From a virus, in IMG/VR virus record IMGVR_UViG_3300036652_000706, positions 1 through 37,615 of that record: a stretch of 37,615 bases of DNA. One strand, given 5' to 3'. This document shows, one piece after another, positions 1-8,006 of this stretch; position 1 is the first letter of the stretch, and every line of letters begins with the position of its first letter. A model generated the notes under the pieces. The model had not been told where the DNA came from. It saw only the letters and a list, made by a program, of their open reading frames with translations, and did no database searches. A program made the translations under genes and the position numbers.

Positions 1-126
1 TTCTTTAAGCCAGGGTATGAAGTATGTGGCTTATCTACAAATAATCAGTATTTGGTTATTGCCGTAGAGCGTCGTTCGAGTAACAGTAATCGTAACTTTC
101 AAGATGGGGCGCTTTACTTCTGGGAT
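1..126. repeat. Terminal redundancy, copy 1 (pairs with 37489-37614)
   Basis: The first 126 bases are identical to 37489-37614. The next base differs (G at 127, C at the last base, 37615). The split tail gene stays in frame across the join, so the molecule is circular or circularly permuted. The short overlap fits an assembly k-mer overlap better than a biological terminal repeat. Confidence 0.95.
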
Positions 127-960
127 GGCACAACGAATGCCCCGAACATGGTTATAGATATTCCGATGGGTTCACCGTATGGACTATACACATTTAACAA
201 TGTTACGTACTTCGCTTGTGCCGGCTCACTGTTTGCGTGGAGTGGGGGACAGACGGTTATTAAGGTACGTAAACTTGCATATCAGAGTACTGATTATCTG
301 AATACAGTAGACAATACGATAGTTAATCCTAATATGTTCACCTCTCGCTATAACTTGCTTGAGATGGGCTACCCCAGTAGTACGACTAATGTAAATATCA
401 ATTACGGCGTATGGACATGGGGAACGGTGGAACTGACATTTCCTAACTCATACGGGTTGTCTTACACTTTAGCAAACGGGTACTTGAATAATACTAGTCC
501 TATTTCTGGGCTACAGATCGGTTGCGTACAGAACTTCGTTGATACTATGTACATATCCTGGCAATACACTGATGCAAATAGTCAGGTTCATTACGGTTTG
601 GATGTGGTAGATAATACTTCTGTTTCTGCTCCTGCTTTCAGTTGGCAATCTCTTATCTGGGATGGTGGTGTTAGCTACAAGATTAAATTTGGTGCGCGTA
701 TTAAGATAACGTGTTTACCCGTTCCAACCGGTACAGCGCTACAGGTAGGGTACTCGCTAGACAGAGGTGCGTGGGTGTGGGGCAATAGTGCTGCGGTTGG
801 AGATGTTGGCGTAACGATAGATGTTAATCAGCGTTTTCACGAAATTCAGTACGGGTTTAAGGGTACTACAACTGGTACGCTTACGCCGTGGACTGGGATC
901 GGTGTTACCTTTGACGTTGATACCCTACCGCGTGATGAACAAATGACGAAATCACAGTAA
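1..960 (+). CDS. Tail tube/hub-like protein, C-terminal part (gene split by the contig ends)
   Basis: This is the last 319 codons of a gene that begins at 36382. Position 1 corresponds to 37489 and the frame is continuous (1107 nt upstream, 2067 nt in all, 688 residues). The sequence is rich in Gly, Thr, Asn, Tyr and Trp with alternating hydrophobic strands, typical of beta-rich tail proteins. No membrane segment is visible. It follows a tail-adaptor-like gene (35479) and precedes two small fibre-like genes, the position of a tail tubular protein B-type component in podoviruses. That role is inferred from position and composition; I see no diagnostic motif. The in-frame ATG at 52 is internal and should not be used as the start. 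Confidence 0.8.
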   Translation, partial: FFKPGYEVCGLSTNNQYLVIAVERRSSNSNRNFQDGALYFWDGTTNAPNMVIDIPMGSPYGLYTFNNVTYFACAGSLFAWSGGQTVIKVRKLAYQSTDYLNTVDNTIVNPNMFTSRYNLLEMGYPSSTTNVNINYGVWTWGTVELTFPNSYGLSYTLANGYLNNTSPISGLQIGCVQNFVDTMYISWQYTDANSQVHYGLDVVDNTSVSAPAFSWQSLIWDGGVSYKIKFGARIKITCLPVPTGTALQVGYSLDRGAWVWGNSAAVGDVGVTIDVNQRFHEIQYGFKGTTTGTLTPWTGIGVTFDVDTLPRDEQMTKSQ

Positions 961-974
961 GGTATACTAAGCAT

Positions 975-1307
975 ATGTACCCTGGCGGATCTAATTTTGA
1001 AAACGATTTATATCAGAACATTCCTTCTATGGCTCTTGCATTTACGATGTACTCTACAACATTTGGTAATGGTGCGTTTGTCGTGCAGCCTGCTAGCCCA
1101 GGTGAAGTACAATCAGGGTTCCCTTCAGTTCCATATTTGCCACTTGAAGCTATGATTTATCAGCAGCAAGCTTCTAACCCCCTCTCAGCACCCGTGAACA
1201 CGCTTAGCGGCTCGAATACTGGTCAACAGGTGATTAGTGCAACTCAAACTGCAAATGACTCTACAGGCACTCCTAGGGTGCTTCTAGGCAATCAACAGAC
1301 AGGATAG
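975..1307 (+). CDS. Small structural protein, tail region
   Basis: A 110-residue protein rich in Gly, Ser, Asn and Gln with no membrane segment or catalytic motif. It lies 14 nt after the tail protein and 2 nt before the next gene, so it is part of the tail operon. Its C-terminus (PRVLLGNQQTG) resembles the segment VPTVLLG in the following protein, hinting at a shared assembly motif. The start is the ATG after AAGGTATACTAAGC. Likely a minor virion protein by context only. Confidence 0.65.
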   Translation: MYPGGSNFENDLYQNIPSMALAFTMYSTTFGNGAFVVQPASPGEVQSGFPSVPYLPLEAMIYQQQASNPLSAPVNTLSGSNTGQQVISATQTANDSTGTPRVLLGNQQTG

Positions 1308-1309
1308 AT

Positions 1310-1963
1310 ATGGATAATTCTCCTACGGGCAATCAAAACAAGTTTTTTGGAACCAAAGTTTCCATCCCTGGTATCAATGTAAACAATGCCGGCGATAATC
1401 AGCTTGTTTTAAGGGATGATTATTCCAGTCGGATCTACTATAACAATAGCGGAGTGCCGACTGTTTTATTAGGATTGCGTAAGTCAACCACACCAGTACA
1501 GCGGGGATTGTTTGTGAGTCAGGATGGCATTGATGTGACCCAAGCTACTGATGCACAACTTGTGTTTAACAGTAACCAGAATATCTTTAAGATTGTAAAA
1601 AGTGGTAATACTTCCATTCCACCGGTGAGTTTTGACAGTAGTGGGGGGCTTATCTTTCAGTCAATTATAATTCCTCACGGCTTCTCATTTATCCCGGTTT
1701 TACAAGCTTATGCGCAGATTAAATATATCAATTTTCCTACAGGAGTATTATCATCCAATACCATACCTGCTTATGTAACACTTCCTTATAACGGTAATGC
1801 TGGTTTCGCTCCTAATGGTAATTATACCTATTATATTGATGCAGCTATTGATAATACGAATATATATTTTACTTATTATTACTTTTCTAATAGTGCGTAT
1901 GGTGCAGCCAGTTTTCCAACTACCCCAATAAAGTACAATCTGCTGCAGAATACAGTTAATTAG
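1310..1963 (+). CDS. Fibre-like virion protein
   Basis: A 217-residue beta-rich protein. Residues 30-110 carry segments such as LVLRDDYSSRIYY, GVPTVLLGLRKS and QLVFNSNQNIFKIV. These recall small fibre or baseplate-type proteins of environmental phages. The C-terminal half begins IIIPHGFSFIPVLQAYAQI and is rich in Tyr and Asn, a pattern seen in receptor-contacting domains. Last gene of the tail operon. Its 3' end overlaps the convergent minus-strand gene by 8 nt. The function is inferred from composition and position. Confidence 0.65.
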   Translation: MDNSPTGNQNKFFGTKVSIPGINVNNAGDNQLVLRDDYSSRIYYNNSGVPTVLLGLRKSTTPVQRGLFVSQDGIDVTQATDAQLVFNSNQNIFKIVKSGNTSIPPVSFDSSGGLIFQSIIIPHGFSFIPVLQAYAQIKYINFPTGVLSSNTIPAYVTLPYNGNAGFAPNGNYTYYIDAAIDNTNIYFTYYYFSNSAYGAASFPTTPIKYNLLQNTVN

Positions 1964-2312
1964 AAGCAGGAACTAATATGCAAGTGTCGTAGGCAGCAAT
2001 TTGTAGATTATATTGGTCAATTAACTTCTGTAATGCTGGGGTTGTAGCACCATAATATGGAGCGTCAGCAATTTGGCTTTCTACTTGCTCTTCCTGTTTA
2101 ACAGTAACAATGATAGCTTTTTGCTGATTAATTGTATTAGCAGTCTCAGGTTGCTTTGGTAGGCAAAAATTGTTTGGTTTATTAGCCAACATGTCACCTA
2201 CGGTATTGCCAGCTGGCGGTCTTACGTCAGCCAGTGAAATAGTTGACTGAGATGTTAGGGGCACAACAACAATTGCAAGTAAAAATACAACTACTCCTAA
2301 TATTTTCTTCAT
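1956..2312 (-). CDS. Small secreted protein of unknown function
   Basis: A 118-residue protein with a clear signal peptide: MKK, a hydrophobic core of about 17 residues, then a polar region near residue 25-28. The mature part has two cysteines (FCLPKQ and DTCILV) that could form a disulphide, and a Gln/Glu-rich middle. It is alone on the minus strand between two rightward late operons and has an AGGA ribosome-binding site 6 nt before the ATG. An isolated, exported gene in a virion region is typical of a moron: superinfection exclusion, host surface modification, or lysis accessory. No family recognised. Confidence 0.7.
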   Translation of the reverse strand: MKKILGVVVFLLAIVVVPLTSQSTISLADVRPPAGNTVGDMLANKPNNFCLPKQPETANTINQQKAIIVTVKQEEQVESQIADAPYYGATTPALQKLIDQYNLQIAAYDTCILVPASN

Positions 2313-2331
2313 ATCACTATCCTATCATATT

Positions 2332-2365
2332 AAAAAGACCCCTAGTTCGAGCTAGAGGTCTTTTA
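2332..2365. terminator. Bidirectional intrinsic terminator
   Basis: The arms AAAAGACC(C)CTAG and CTAG(A)GGTCTTTT flank the loop TTCGAG. The hairpin has an A-run on one side and a T-run on the other, so it can work in both directions. It lies between the tail operon and the promoter at 2376. Confidence 0.8.
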
Positions 2366-2375
2366 TTGCAATCGA

Positions 2376-2446
2376 TTGCAGAATTCAATATAGGTTGCTA
2401 CAATTATCCCATAAGGCCTGAGCCATCATAGCGGTGGCTCTTTTTA
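2376..2446 (+). promoter_or_regulatory. Late promoter plus leader hairpin, copy 1
   Basis: The -35 TTGCAG (2376-2381), a 17-nt spacer and -10 TACAAT (2399-2404) predict a start at about 2411. The transcript begins ATAAGGCCTGAGCC (2411-2424). GAGCCA then pairs with TGGCTC (2435-2440), followed by TTTTT: a terminator-like hairpin within 35 nt of the start. One of five copies of the same arrangement. It precedes the ejection-protein operon, and no Shine-Dalgarno sequence is visible between the hairpin and the ATG at 2454. Confidence 0.8.
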
Positions 2447-2453
2447 TTTACAT

Positions 2454-3377
2454 ATGAACCCTAATACAACAGCGATGGCTAACCAAGCCTATCAGCAATC
2501 GCAACAGTTACAGAACCAGTACAATAACCAAGCGAGTCAATCGCAGGGTCAGTATCAGAACAGTTACGGGCAGGCTAACCAAGCACAGCAAAATCTGCAA
2601 GACTTTACAAAAAACATGCTGAATGGTAATCAGCTGTATGGGCAGGATTTAACTGCTGCGCAACAGATGTATGGATTTGATCCTACGCAGCTGCTAAAGG
2701 CGAATCAGGCGTTAGCCAATACCAACACGACCCTGGCTAACTTGCCGCAGGCTATTCAGCAGCAAGGTAATTATTATGGTACGACTGCTGGACAGGAAGC
2801 TGGCAATTATTCTAATTTAGCAGGCAATCTTAATACTACGTTGGCAGGGCAGGGTAATGCAGTAAATGCGTTTCAGAGTGTCTTAAATGCCACACAGAAT
2901 CAAGCTAATCAGCAATCAAGCCAAGCACTTACTGGTCAACAGCAACAGCTAACTGGCTTAACTTCATCTGCACAAAATGCAGCTACTATCATGCAGACCT
3001 CACAGGTAGCTATGAATAATATTGAAACGCTGCAACAACAACAGGGGTTTTTGACTGCTCAGCAACAACAAGCCTATGCGCAAGCTAAGGCTAACTATGC
3101 CTCGGCACAAAACTCTCTGGCGCAAGCTGGTTTAGCCGGAGAGCAGACTAGCCAAGTTACTCAGCAGGTTCAGCAGTTACGGGATATTCAAAATGCCTTT
3201 AAACAGATTTACGGTAATAACTGGGCAGCTGCGCTTACTGACGTACAAAATGGTAGAAGCCCGACTGAAGCTACGACTAACGGTTCAGGTGGGATTACTT
3301 TAGGACTTGGCGGTCAGACTGCCTCACCTCAGATTAGCTTAGGTGGATTGCAAAGTGGAGGGGTAAAACTACAATGA
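2454..3377 (+). CDS. Gln/Asn-rich internal virion (ejection-type) protein
   Basis: A 307-residue, extremely Gln/Asn/Ala-rich protein, predicted mostly helical with low complexity throughout. The C-terminal 50 residues turn Gly-rich (GLGGQTASPQISLGG). It is the first gene after leader copy 1. Its stop overlaps the next start (ATGA at 3374-3377), so the two are translationally coupled. Long Gln/Ala-rich helical proteins next to a large glycine-zipper protein fit the internal or ejection proteins of podoviruses. This is inference from composition and context; no domain is recognised. Confidence 0.7.
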   Translation: MNPNTTAMANQAYQQSQQLQNQYNNQASQSQGQYQNSYGQANQAQQNLQDFTKNMLNGNQLYGQDLTAAQQMYGFDPTQLLKANQALANTNTTLANLPQAIQQQGNYYGTTAGQEAGNYSNLAGNLNTTLAGQGNAVNAFQSVLNATQNQANQQSSQALTGQQQQLTGLTSSAQNAATIMQTSQVAMNNIETLQQQQGFLTAQQQQAYAQAKANYASAQNSLAQAGLAGEQTSQVTQQVQQLRDIQNAFKQIYGNNWAAALTDVQNGRSPTEATTNGSGGITLGLGGQTASPQISLGGLQSGGVKLQ

Positions 3378-5263
3378 ATCCAACTACCTTAACAGTACCT
3401 CAGCAAGGTGCAAACGCTATTGTGCCTCCAGTCAGTGATACAAGTGTACCTTCCGGTGGGCAGCCAAGTTGGTGGGAGCGGTTGCTGCCAACTGCTGGAA
3501 GCGTAGTAGGAGGAGTGCTTGCTGCGCCACTTGATCCTTTTACGGGTGGTTTAGCTTCTGTTGCCGCAGCAGGACTAGGTAGTTCTTTAGGTAAGATGGG
3601 TGAAAACAGCTTAACGCACCAAGGCATAGACAATGGTGTATTAGGGGCTGCTGCAGGTGGTGCTTTAGGACAGGGAGTTGGTAAGATCGCTGGAGGCGTA
3701 TTAGGTAAAGCTAGTGGTTTACTTTCAAATGCAGCAGATAAAGTAGAGAGCAATGTTGCTCAAAAAGGTGCAGATGCGATATATCGCAATATACCTAAAG
3801 GGCTAAGGCAGTCTTATGACTTAGCAGGTACGACTAATCTTGCAAAACAGCTAGGCGTAGATGTTACTAACCCGAGTAACCTTACGGGTACTGCACAAAA
3901 TGCAATAGATATTTTAAATAACAGTGTGAATGACGCATTGGGGCAAGCTGGGCCAGTAGATGCTAGTACGTATAACGATATTATTAAAAGTGCAATTGCT
4001 GACAAATCGGGTGTGTTGGGGAGTTATGACCCAGTAGCAGTATCGAGAGGCAGATTAGGGATGGCAAATACACCTGCTGCAAAATTGTTACAGCAGTTAG
4101 AAGGCTATGGCGCAGGAGTTGCTAAAACAGATGCCGATCCAACGGCAGTACGAGCATTATTACAAAAGGTTGGATCAGCTTTTAGTGACGCGAATCCCAC
4201 GGTAACCGCCGCTACTGGTGCGAAAGATCCTGTTCAGGTTGCTACTCACGATACTTTAGGTGAAGTATATAACAATCTTAAGAACTTACTGTACAATCGT
4301 CCTGAAGTAGCCCAAAACTTCGGTAAGCTAGAGGGTAACCTACAAGCTGCTGACGTAGGTGGTAACCAACAGCTTGCTGATTACTTAAACAATATTATCC
4401 TAGGAGCAGATAATCATCAGCCAGTACTCGATACTTTGCAGCAGTTTGGGAATATGAATAGTCTTGGCAAAGCGGCAATATCAGCAAGTAAAGGTATGGT
4501 AAGTGCTCCAGCTGTTGCTCCAAGCACTTCTTCGCTTGTCGGTAACCTTGTAAAAGGTGCAGCTGGGGGAGGGCATATTGGCATGGGTGCAGCACTCGCA
4601 GGACATGTTGTAAACGGGGGCGCAGATGTATTGGGTGCTGGGGGTAGTATATTAGATCGCATTGCTCCATTGGCACCTTCTGCTGGTGCGGCATTAGGAA
4701 GTGCGGTAACAACCGGTGCTGATACGCCTTTACAAACTGAACCCTTAACAAGTACTATGCAACAAGGAACAAGTATGCAACCACAATCTACAAACATTTT
4801 TGATGCTTTAACGAATCCGGGTAGCGGAATGAGTGCTAATTATGCTCCTATTGCGCTACAAGCTCTAGCGGGCATGTTTGACCCTAATTTGCTTAACCAG
4901 TATTCCGGTGCTGCGAACAATGCAGAGAAAAATATTCAAGCGGCTCAGACGGCTTCTTCGACACTTCCTAATCTTATGAACGAGTTTAATCAGGCTGGTG
5001 GTGGTCAGGGTCTAGTAGGTGGCGTACTTAGTAGACTGAGTGGTTTGTTGCCAGGTACACCTGCTTCTAATTATGCTGCACAAGCCAATGAAGAAGCTCA
5101 GGCGCTTTCCAGGGCTACAGGCGTGCCTATTACTGCTGCAGAGTTACCGCAACTTACTCAGAATAACCAGACTGCATCTGACACGATTGCTCGTCTTCAG
5201 AGCCTTCTCCAAACGCTTGGCGCTAATACCTCTGGTAGTGTACTAGGCGCAGCGATTCAATAA
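3374..5263 (+). CDS. Large internal virion (ejection-type) protein with glycine-zipper region
   Basis: A 629-residue protein. Residues about 37-120 hold hydrophobic Gly/Ala stretches (VVGGVLAAPLDPF, GVLGAAAGGALGQGVG) like membrane-penetrating glycine zippers. A second such stretch lies near 395-450. The middle and C-terminal parts are Gln/Ala/Leu-rich and helical. Such proteins are packed in podovirus heads and thought to form a trans-envelope channel for DNA entry. The start overlaps the upstream gene (ATGA). Last gene of its operon. A tape-measure-like role is the alternative, but no long-tail genes are present. Confidence 0.7.
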   Translation: MNPTTLTVPQQGANAIVPPVSDTSVPSGGQPSWWERLLPTAGSVVGGVLAAPLDPFTGGLASVAAAGLGSSLGKMGENSLTHQGIDNGVLGAAAGGALGQGVGKIAGGVLGKASGLLSNAADKVESNVAQKGADAIYRNIPKGLRQSYDLAGTTNLAKQLGVDVTNPSNLTGTAQNAIDILNNSVNDALGQAGPVDASTYNDIIKSAIADKSGVLGSYDPVAVSRGRLGMANTPAAKLLQQLEGYGAGVAKTDADPTAVRALLQKVGSAFSDANPTVTAATGAKDPVQVATHDTLGEVYNNLKNLLYNRPEVAQNFGKLEGNLQAADVGGNQQLADYLNNIILGADNHQPVLDTLQQFGNMNSLGKAAISASKGMVSAPAVAPSTSSLVGNLVKGAAGGGHIGMGAALAGHVVNGGADVLGAGGSILDRIAPLAPSAGAALGSAVTTGADTPLQTEPLTSTMQQGTSMQPQSTNIFDALTNPGSGMSANYAPIALQALAGMFDPNLLNQYSGAANNAEKNIQAAQTASSTLPNLMNEFNQAGGGQGLVGGVLSRLSGLLPGTPASNYAAQANEEAQALSRATGVPITAAELPQLTQNNQTASDTIARLQSLLQTLGANTSGSVLGAAIQ

Positions 5264-5355
5264 TGACCACGGGTTAACCGTAGGTGTCGTCCGTATCGAC
5301 GTAGAGATTCAAGAATTGCAAGAATTACAATTATTGTAAACATATCTAGATTATA

Positions 5356-5646
5356 CTAAACTTCTTTATTTTTGTCAAGCGCGTCATCTTCAGCGGGGCC
5401 GGGGATTTCTTTAACTTTCAACTCTCCCTTGTTATCGTTTAAGTCGATATGAAATTCCAAGTCTTTCTCAGGCGAGAATCCTAAACCAACAGATAGAATT
5501 TTAAGATATTCAGTCTGTGCTTGAGAAATATAATATTCAACCGATCTTTTAATAGTATCTAGGGAGCGAAGATATTGTAATTCATAGGGGCGAATAGTAA
5601 AGGTTTTTTCCGTATCTTCCAGTTGTTTTTTAATCTTATCGCTCAT
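5356..5646 (-). CDS. Hypothetical protein, chaperonin operon
   Basis: A 96-residue charged protein. The N-terminal 55 residues look helical (RPYELQYLRSLDTIKRSVEYY) and the C-terminus is acidic/basic and Pro-containing. It is the last gene of the leftward operon with GroEL. Its start overlaps the stop of the gene before it (ATGA). No family recognised. Its position suggests co-expression with the chaperonin, not proof of interaction. Confidence 0.65.
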   Translation of the reverse strand: MSDKIKKQLEDTEKTFTIRPYELQYLRSLDTIKRSVEYYISQAQTEYLKILSVGLGFSPEKDLEFHIDLNDNKGELKVKEIPGPAEDDALDKNKEV

Positions 5647-5912
5647 GATAATTTCCGATCTGCAGAATCAATGTCTGCTTGTTTAAAATACCTATTAGCT
5701 ACATCACCTCTATACACGTCTACAAACTCAGGATTTGGCTTACCATCTGAAGTGTAGGGCTGTACGATATCTGCTGCTAAGCGTTTCCGCTGGTCGGCAT
5801 GGCTCCATGATTTCCATTGCGTATCTACATCATTCGGTAATGGCACGTCTACCCCTTTGTGGTACTTGCCATTTTCATCTATATAGCCGGCAGTCTTACT
5901 CTTTTTCGACAT
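5643..5912 (-). CDS. Hypothetical protein, chaperonin operon
   Basis: An 89-residue hydrophilic protein with a basic N-terminus (MSKKSKTAGYIDENGKYHKG) and a region of Asp, Trp and Arg (TQWKSWSHADQRKRL). Its 5' end overlaps the 3' end of the GroEL gene by 17 nt, and its 3' end overlaps the next gene by 4 nt (ATGA). Tight coupling in the order GroES-like, GroEL, this, 96-residue protein. It resembles small soluble phage proteins of unknown function. Confidence 0.65.
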   Translation of the reverse strand: MSKKSKTAGYIDENGKYHKGVDVPLPNDVDTQWKSWSHADQRKRLAADIVQPYTSDGKPNPEFVDVYRGDVANRYFKQADIDSADRKLS

Positions 5913-7428
5913 AACTTAAGGATACTCCGGCAGTAATAAGTCCAGCAACGATACTCGTTGCATTACGGACTACTTCCTTAATGACAAGTGAGGGGTCGAT
6001 TACGCCTATTTCCAGGAGGTCTACGGGTTCTTCTGTGATGGACTTGAGGTTATATCCATACCAAAGCTTAGAAGCCTCTAAATAGGCTAGATATTTGTCA
6101 GGATTAAGCCCTGCGTTGCTGGTAAGTTGGCGAAAAGGTTCTTTGAAAGCGTCGTCGAATTCAGTACCTGTTACACGAGCAAGTGTCGTACCACCTCCAG
6201 GCACGACGCCATCTTTCATGGCAGACTGGACTGCGCATACGGCGTCTTGGACACGCAGTTTGGTTTCTTCGCGTTCCAGTTCTAATGCACCGCCCACTTT
6301 AATAATTGCCATTCTTCCAGTCAAACGACCTAACCGATCCTTAATAAACTGTACGGATTGCGGATGGTCTGATTCTTTTAACTGTTCTCGCAAGGAGGCA
6401 ATTCGTTCTTTTACTTTGTTTGTATCACTGTCGCCGCCCAAAATAGTTGTAGCATGTTCGGTAACTACCACTTCTTTAGCGAACCCTAAATAGTCAGATG
6501 GATTAAAGTCGCTGCCTTCGTATACGATGGCACCGGTCATAATAGCACAATCGTCCAGGAAAAGTGTACGTCCACCGACAACGAAGGGAGGGTCAACAGG
6601 GATGCCCATAAAAATACCATTTGATTTAGACATTTTAAGGACTGCTAATGCTTCATCTTTGACCTCTGCTAAGATGATACATTCCTTAATACCGTCGCTT
6701 ACCATTTTTTCCAATACTGGTTTGATATCGACAGCAGTAGCAAATACTTTAGAACTGATAAGAATAGGAATGTCTTTATGGTCAGATTGGTTTAAAGATA
6801 CATCGTTAATCAAGTCAGTGTCTTTGTAGCCCTTTTCAAAGTAAAAGCCGTCAATGAGTTCATTGTGAACACCTAGACCTTCGTACTGTTCAATGATTAC
6901 GCCGCCATCTTTACCAACTTCTTTCATAATGTCAGCAATCATAGCGCCTAGATTTTTATCATTTGCTGAAATGGTAGCGACTTTTTGCAAGAATTCTTCG
7001 CCTTTAACTGGCTTTTTGATTTTATCTATGTAGGCAATAGCCACTGTTTGGGCTTCGTTCAGCTTTTGGGCTATCTCCATTGGTTTGAAGCCTTTACCCT
7101 CTAGTTTTTGAGCCGCTAGAAGCAGGTGATGTTCAAGGATAGTTACTGCAGTCGTACCGTCGCCTACCTTTTTATTGTTCTTTTCCGATGCTTCTTTAAT
7201 GGCTTGGATAATGTCATCTTCGTGCGGATCTTCACTGCGTACCATTTTGATGTTCGTAACACCGTCTCTGGAAAGCATAGGTGGCCCATGTCGGAAGCCT
7301 AGGATAACATTACCGCTGCCTGGGCCGTAAGCGCTTTTAGCTACGTCATATAGTGTCTGAGACGCTTTACGAATCTTTTCTTGGACAATATCACGATTAG
7401 TTTCTACTTTAGGTATCTGTAGACTCAT
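5896..7428 (-). CDS. groL: Phage-encoded chaperonin GroEL (Hsp60)
   Basis: A 510-residue group I chaperonin that would fold proteins in an ATP-driven double ring. Nucleotide-site features are in place: AYGPGSGNV near 34-41 (the TLGPKGR loop, altered), DGVT at 55-58, GDGTT at 89-93, the catalytic Asp in RVQDAV (D395, equivalent to E. coli D398) and the VVPGGGTTLAR motif near 408-418. Equatorial, intermediate and apical parts are all present. The C-terminal Gly-Gly-Met tail of cellular GroEL is absent, and the protein is about 35 residues shorter than E. coli GroEL. It overlaps the upstream GroES-like gene by 20 nt. It probably folds the capsid or another virion protein. Confidence 0.95.
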   Translation of the reverse strand: MSLQIPKVETNRDIVQEKIRKASQTLYDVAKSAYGPGSGNVILGFRHGPPMLSRDGVTNIKMVRSEDPHEDDIIQAIKEASEKNNKKVGDGTTAVTILEHHLLLAAQKLEGKGFKPMEIAQKLNEAQTVAIAYIDKIKKPVKGEEFLQKVATISANDKNLGAMIADIMKEVGKDGGVIIEQYEGLGVHNELIDGFYFEKGYKDTDLINDVSLNQSDHKDIPILISSKVFATAVDIKPVLEKMVSDGIKECIILAEVKDEALAVLKMSKSNGIFMGIPVDPPFVVGGRTLFLDDCAIMTGAIVYEGSDFNPSDYLGFAKEVVVTEHATTILGGDSDTNKVKERIASLREQLKESDHPQSVQFIKDRLGRLTGRMAIIKVGGALELEREETKLRVQDAVCAVQSAMKDGVVPGGGTTLARVTGTEFDDAFKEPFRQLTSNAGLNPDKYLAYLEASKLWYGYNLKSITEEPVDLLEIGVIDPSLVIKEVVRNATSIVAGLITAGVSLSYVEKE

Positions 7429-7669
7429 CTGGCGAACTCCCTAGTATATCTTTAATTTCTATCAAGGCTTGATTATTACTAACACGCAAATCATCTTTAA
7501 ACTGTCGCCAGTACCCAATACGGTGTAACAGGTAACTTTTCAGTTTCATATCTTCTGGGTGTAAAGCGATAATACGTCCACTCATCACTGAATCATAGCT
7601 TTTTTCCGGTGTGGGAATACTACTTTTAGAGAGTTCGACTAGCGCGGTTCCAACTTCTGGCTGAATCAT
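7409..7669 (-). CDS. Putative GroES-like co-chaperonin
   Basis: An 86-residue protein encoded just before GroEL with a 20-nt overlap, the usual groES-groEL order. The size fits GroES (about 95). Residues 21-45 (EKSYDSVMSGRIIALHPED) resemble the segment after the mobile loop that reads GxVIAVGPG in GroES, and residues 65-75 (NQALIEIKDILG) resemble its C-terminal strand ending in DILAV. The mobile loop itself is not obvious. I chose the ATG at 7669; extension further upstream would run across the hairpin at 7691-7714. Identification rests mainly on context plus weak similarity. Confidence 0.6.
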   Translation of the reverse strand: MIQPEVGTALVELSKSSIPTPEKSYDSVMSGRIIALHPEDMKLKSYLLHRIGYWRQFKDDLRVSNNQALIEIKDILGSSPDESTDT

Positions 7670-7690
7670 TGTTAGCAATATAACATATAA

Positions 7691-7714
7691 AGCGCCCTGT
7701 TGGAATAGGGCGCT
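7691..7714 (-). promoter_or_regulatory. Leader hairpin upstream of the chaperonin operon
   Basis: The perfect 8-bp inverted repeat AGCGCCCT/AGGGCGCT encloses an 8-nt loop and is followed on the minus strand by TTATATGTTA. It lies 21 nt before the GroES-like ATG, downstream of weak minus-strand -10 candidates (TATACT near 7720, TATAAT near 7760). It may be a 5' stabiliser or a weak attenuator. Confidence 0.5.
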
Positions 7715-7734
7715 GACAGATAGTATACAAGATT

Positions 7735-7802
7735 TTGCACTTCCGTTGTTTTGTATTATACTAATCGGCATAAGGCCTGAGCCAGATAACTGGCTCTTTT
7801 TT
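7735..7802 (+). promoter_or_regulatory. Late promoter plus leader hairpin, copy 2
   Basis: -35 TTGCAC (7735-7740), a 16-nt spacer, -10 TATACT (7757-7762), then ATAAGGCCTGAGCC at 7770-7783. GAGCCA pairs with TGGCTC (7791-7796) and a run of six T follows. It drives the lysis cassette. The -10 overlaps a minus-strand TATAAT, so this is a divergent control region with the chaperonin operon. Confidence 0.8.
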
Positions 7803-7808
7803 ATTGAG

Positions 7809-8006
7809 ATGAAAGATATTAAGGAAGTTCTCAAGAAATCAAAACGTTCTAAGATTGTCAAAGAAGCTAAAAAAGGGCATGACTTTGGTAAGAAGGGGAA
7901 GAACTTCTCTAAGGTTGCTGCTAAAGCTACGAAAGAATACGGATCAAAAGAAGCTGGTGAGAAAGTGGCTGGAGCTGCGTTTTGGAAACAAAGGGCAAAA
8001 GGATGA
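7809..8006 (+). CDS. Small basic protein
   Basis: A 65-residue, very Lys-rich protein with the segment GKKGKNFSKVAAKATKEYGS then KVAGAAFWKQRAKG. Short proteins of this pattern are common in phage genomes and in some bacteria, but no function is known to me; binding to nucleic acid or membrane is possible from the charge. The start is the ATG at 7809 just after leader copy 2. Upstream in-frame codons lie inside the promoter and are not used. It overlaps the next gene by ATGA. Confidence 0.7.
   Translation: MKDIKEVLKKSKRSKIVKEAKKGHDFGKKGKNFSKVAAKATKEYGSKEAGEKVAGAAFWKQRAKG

Noticed and set aside
5325-5339. TTACAA-TTA-TTGTAA palindrome between convergent operons
   Set aside because: It could be an operator, but no promoter is adjacent and the region is AT-rich enough for chance; it also lacks a U-run to be a terminator.
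7982-8002. TTG start for the 72-residue gene
   Set aside because: The ATG at 8003 has AAAGG before it and the usual ATGA overlap with the preceding stop.
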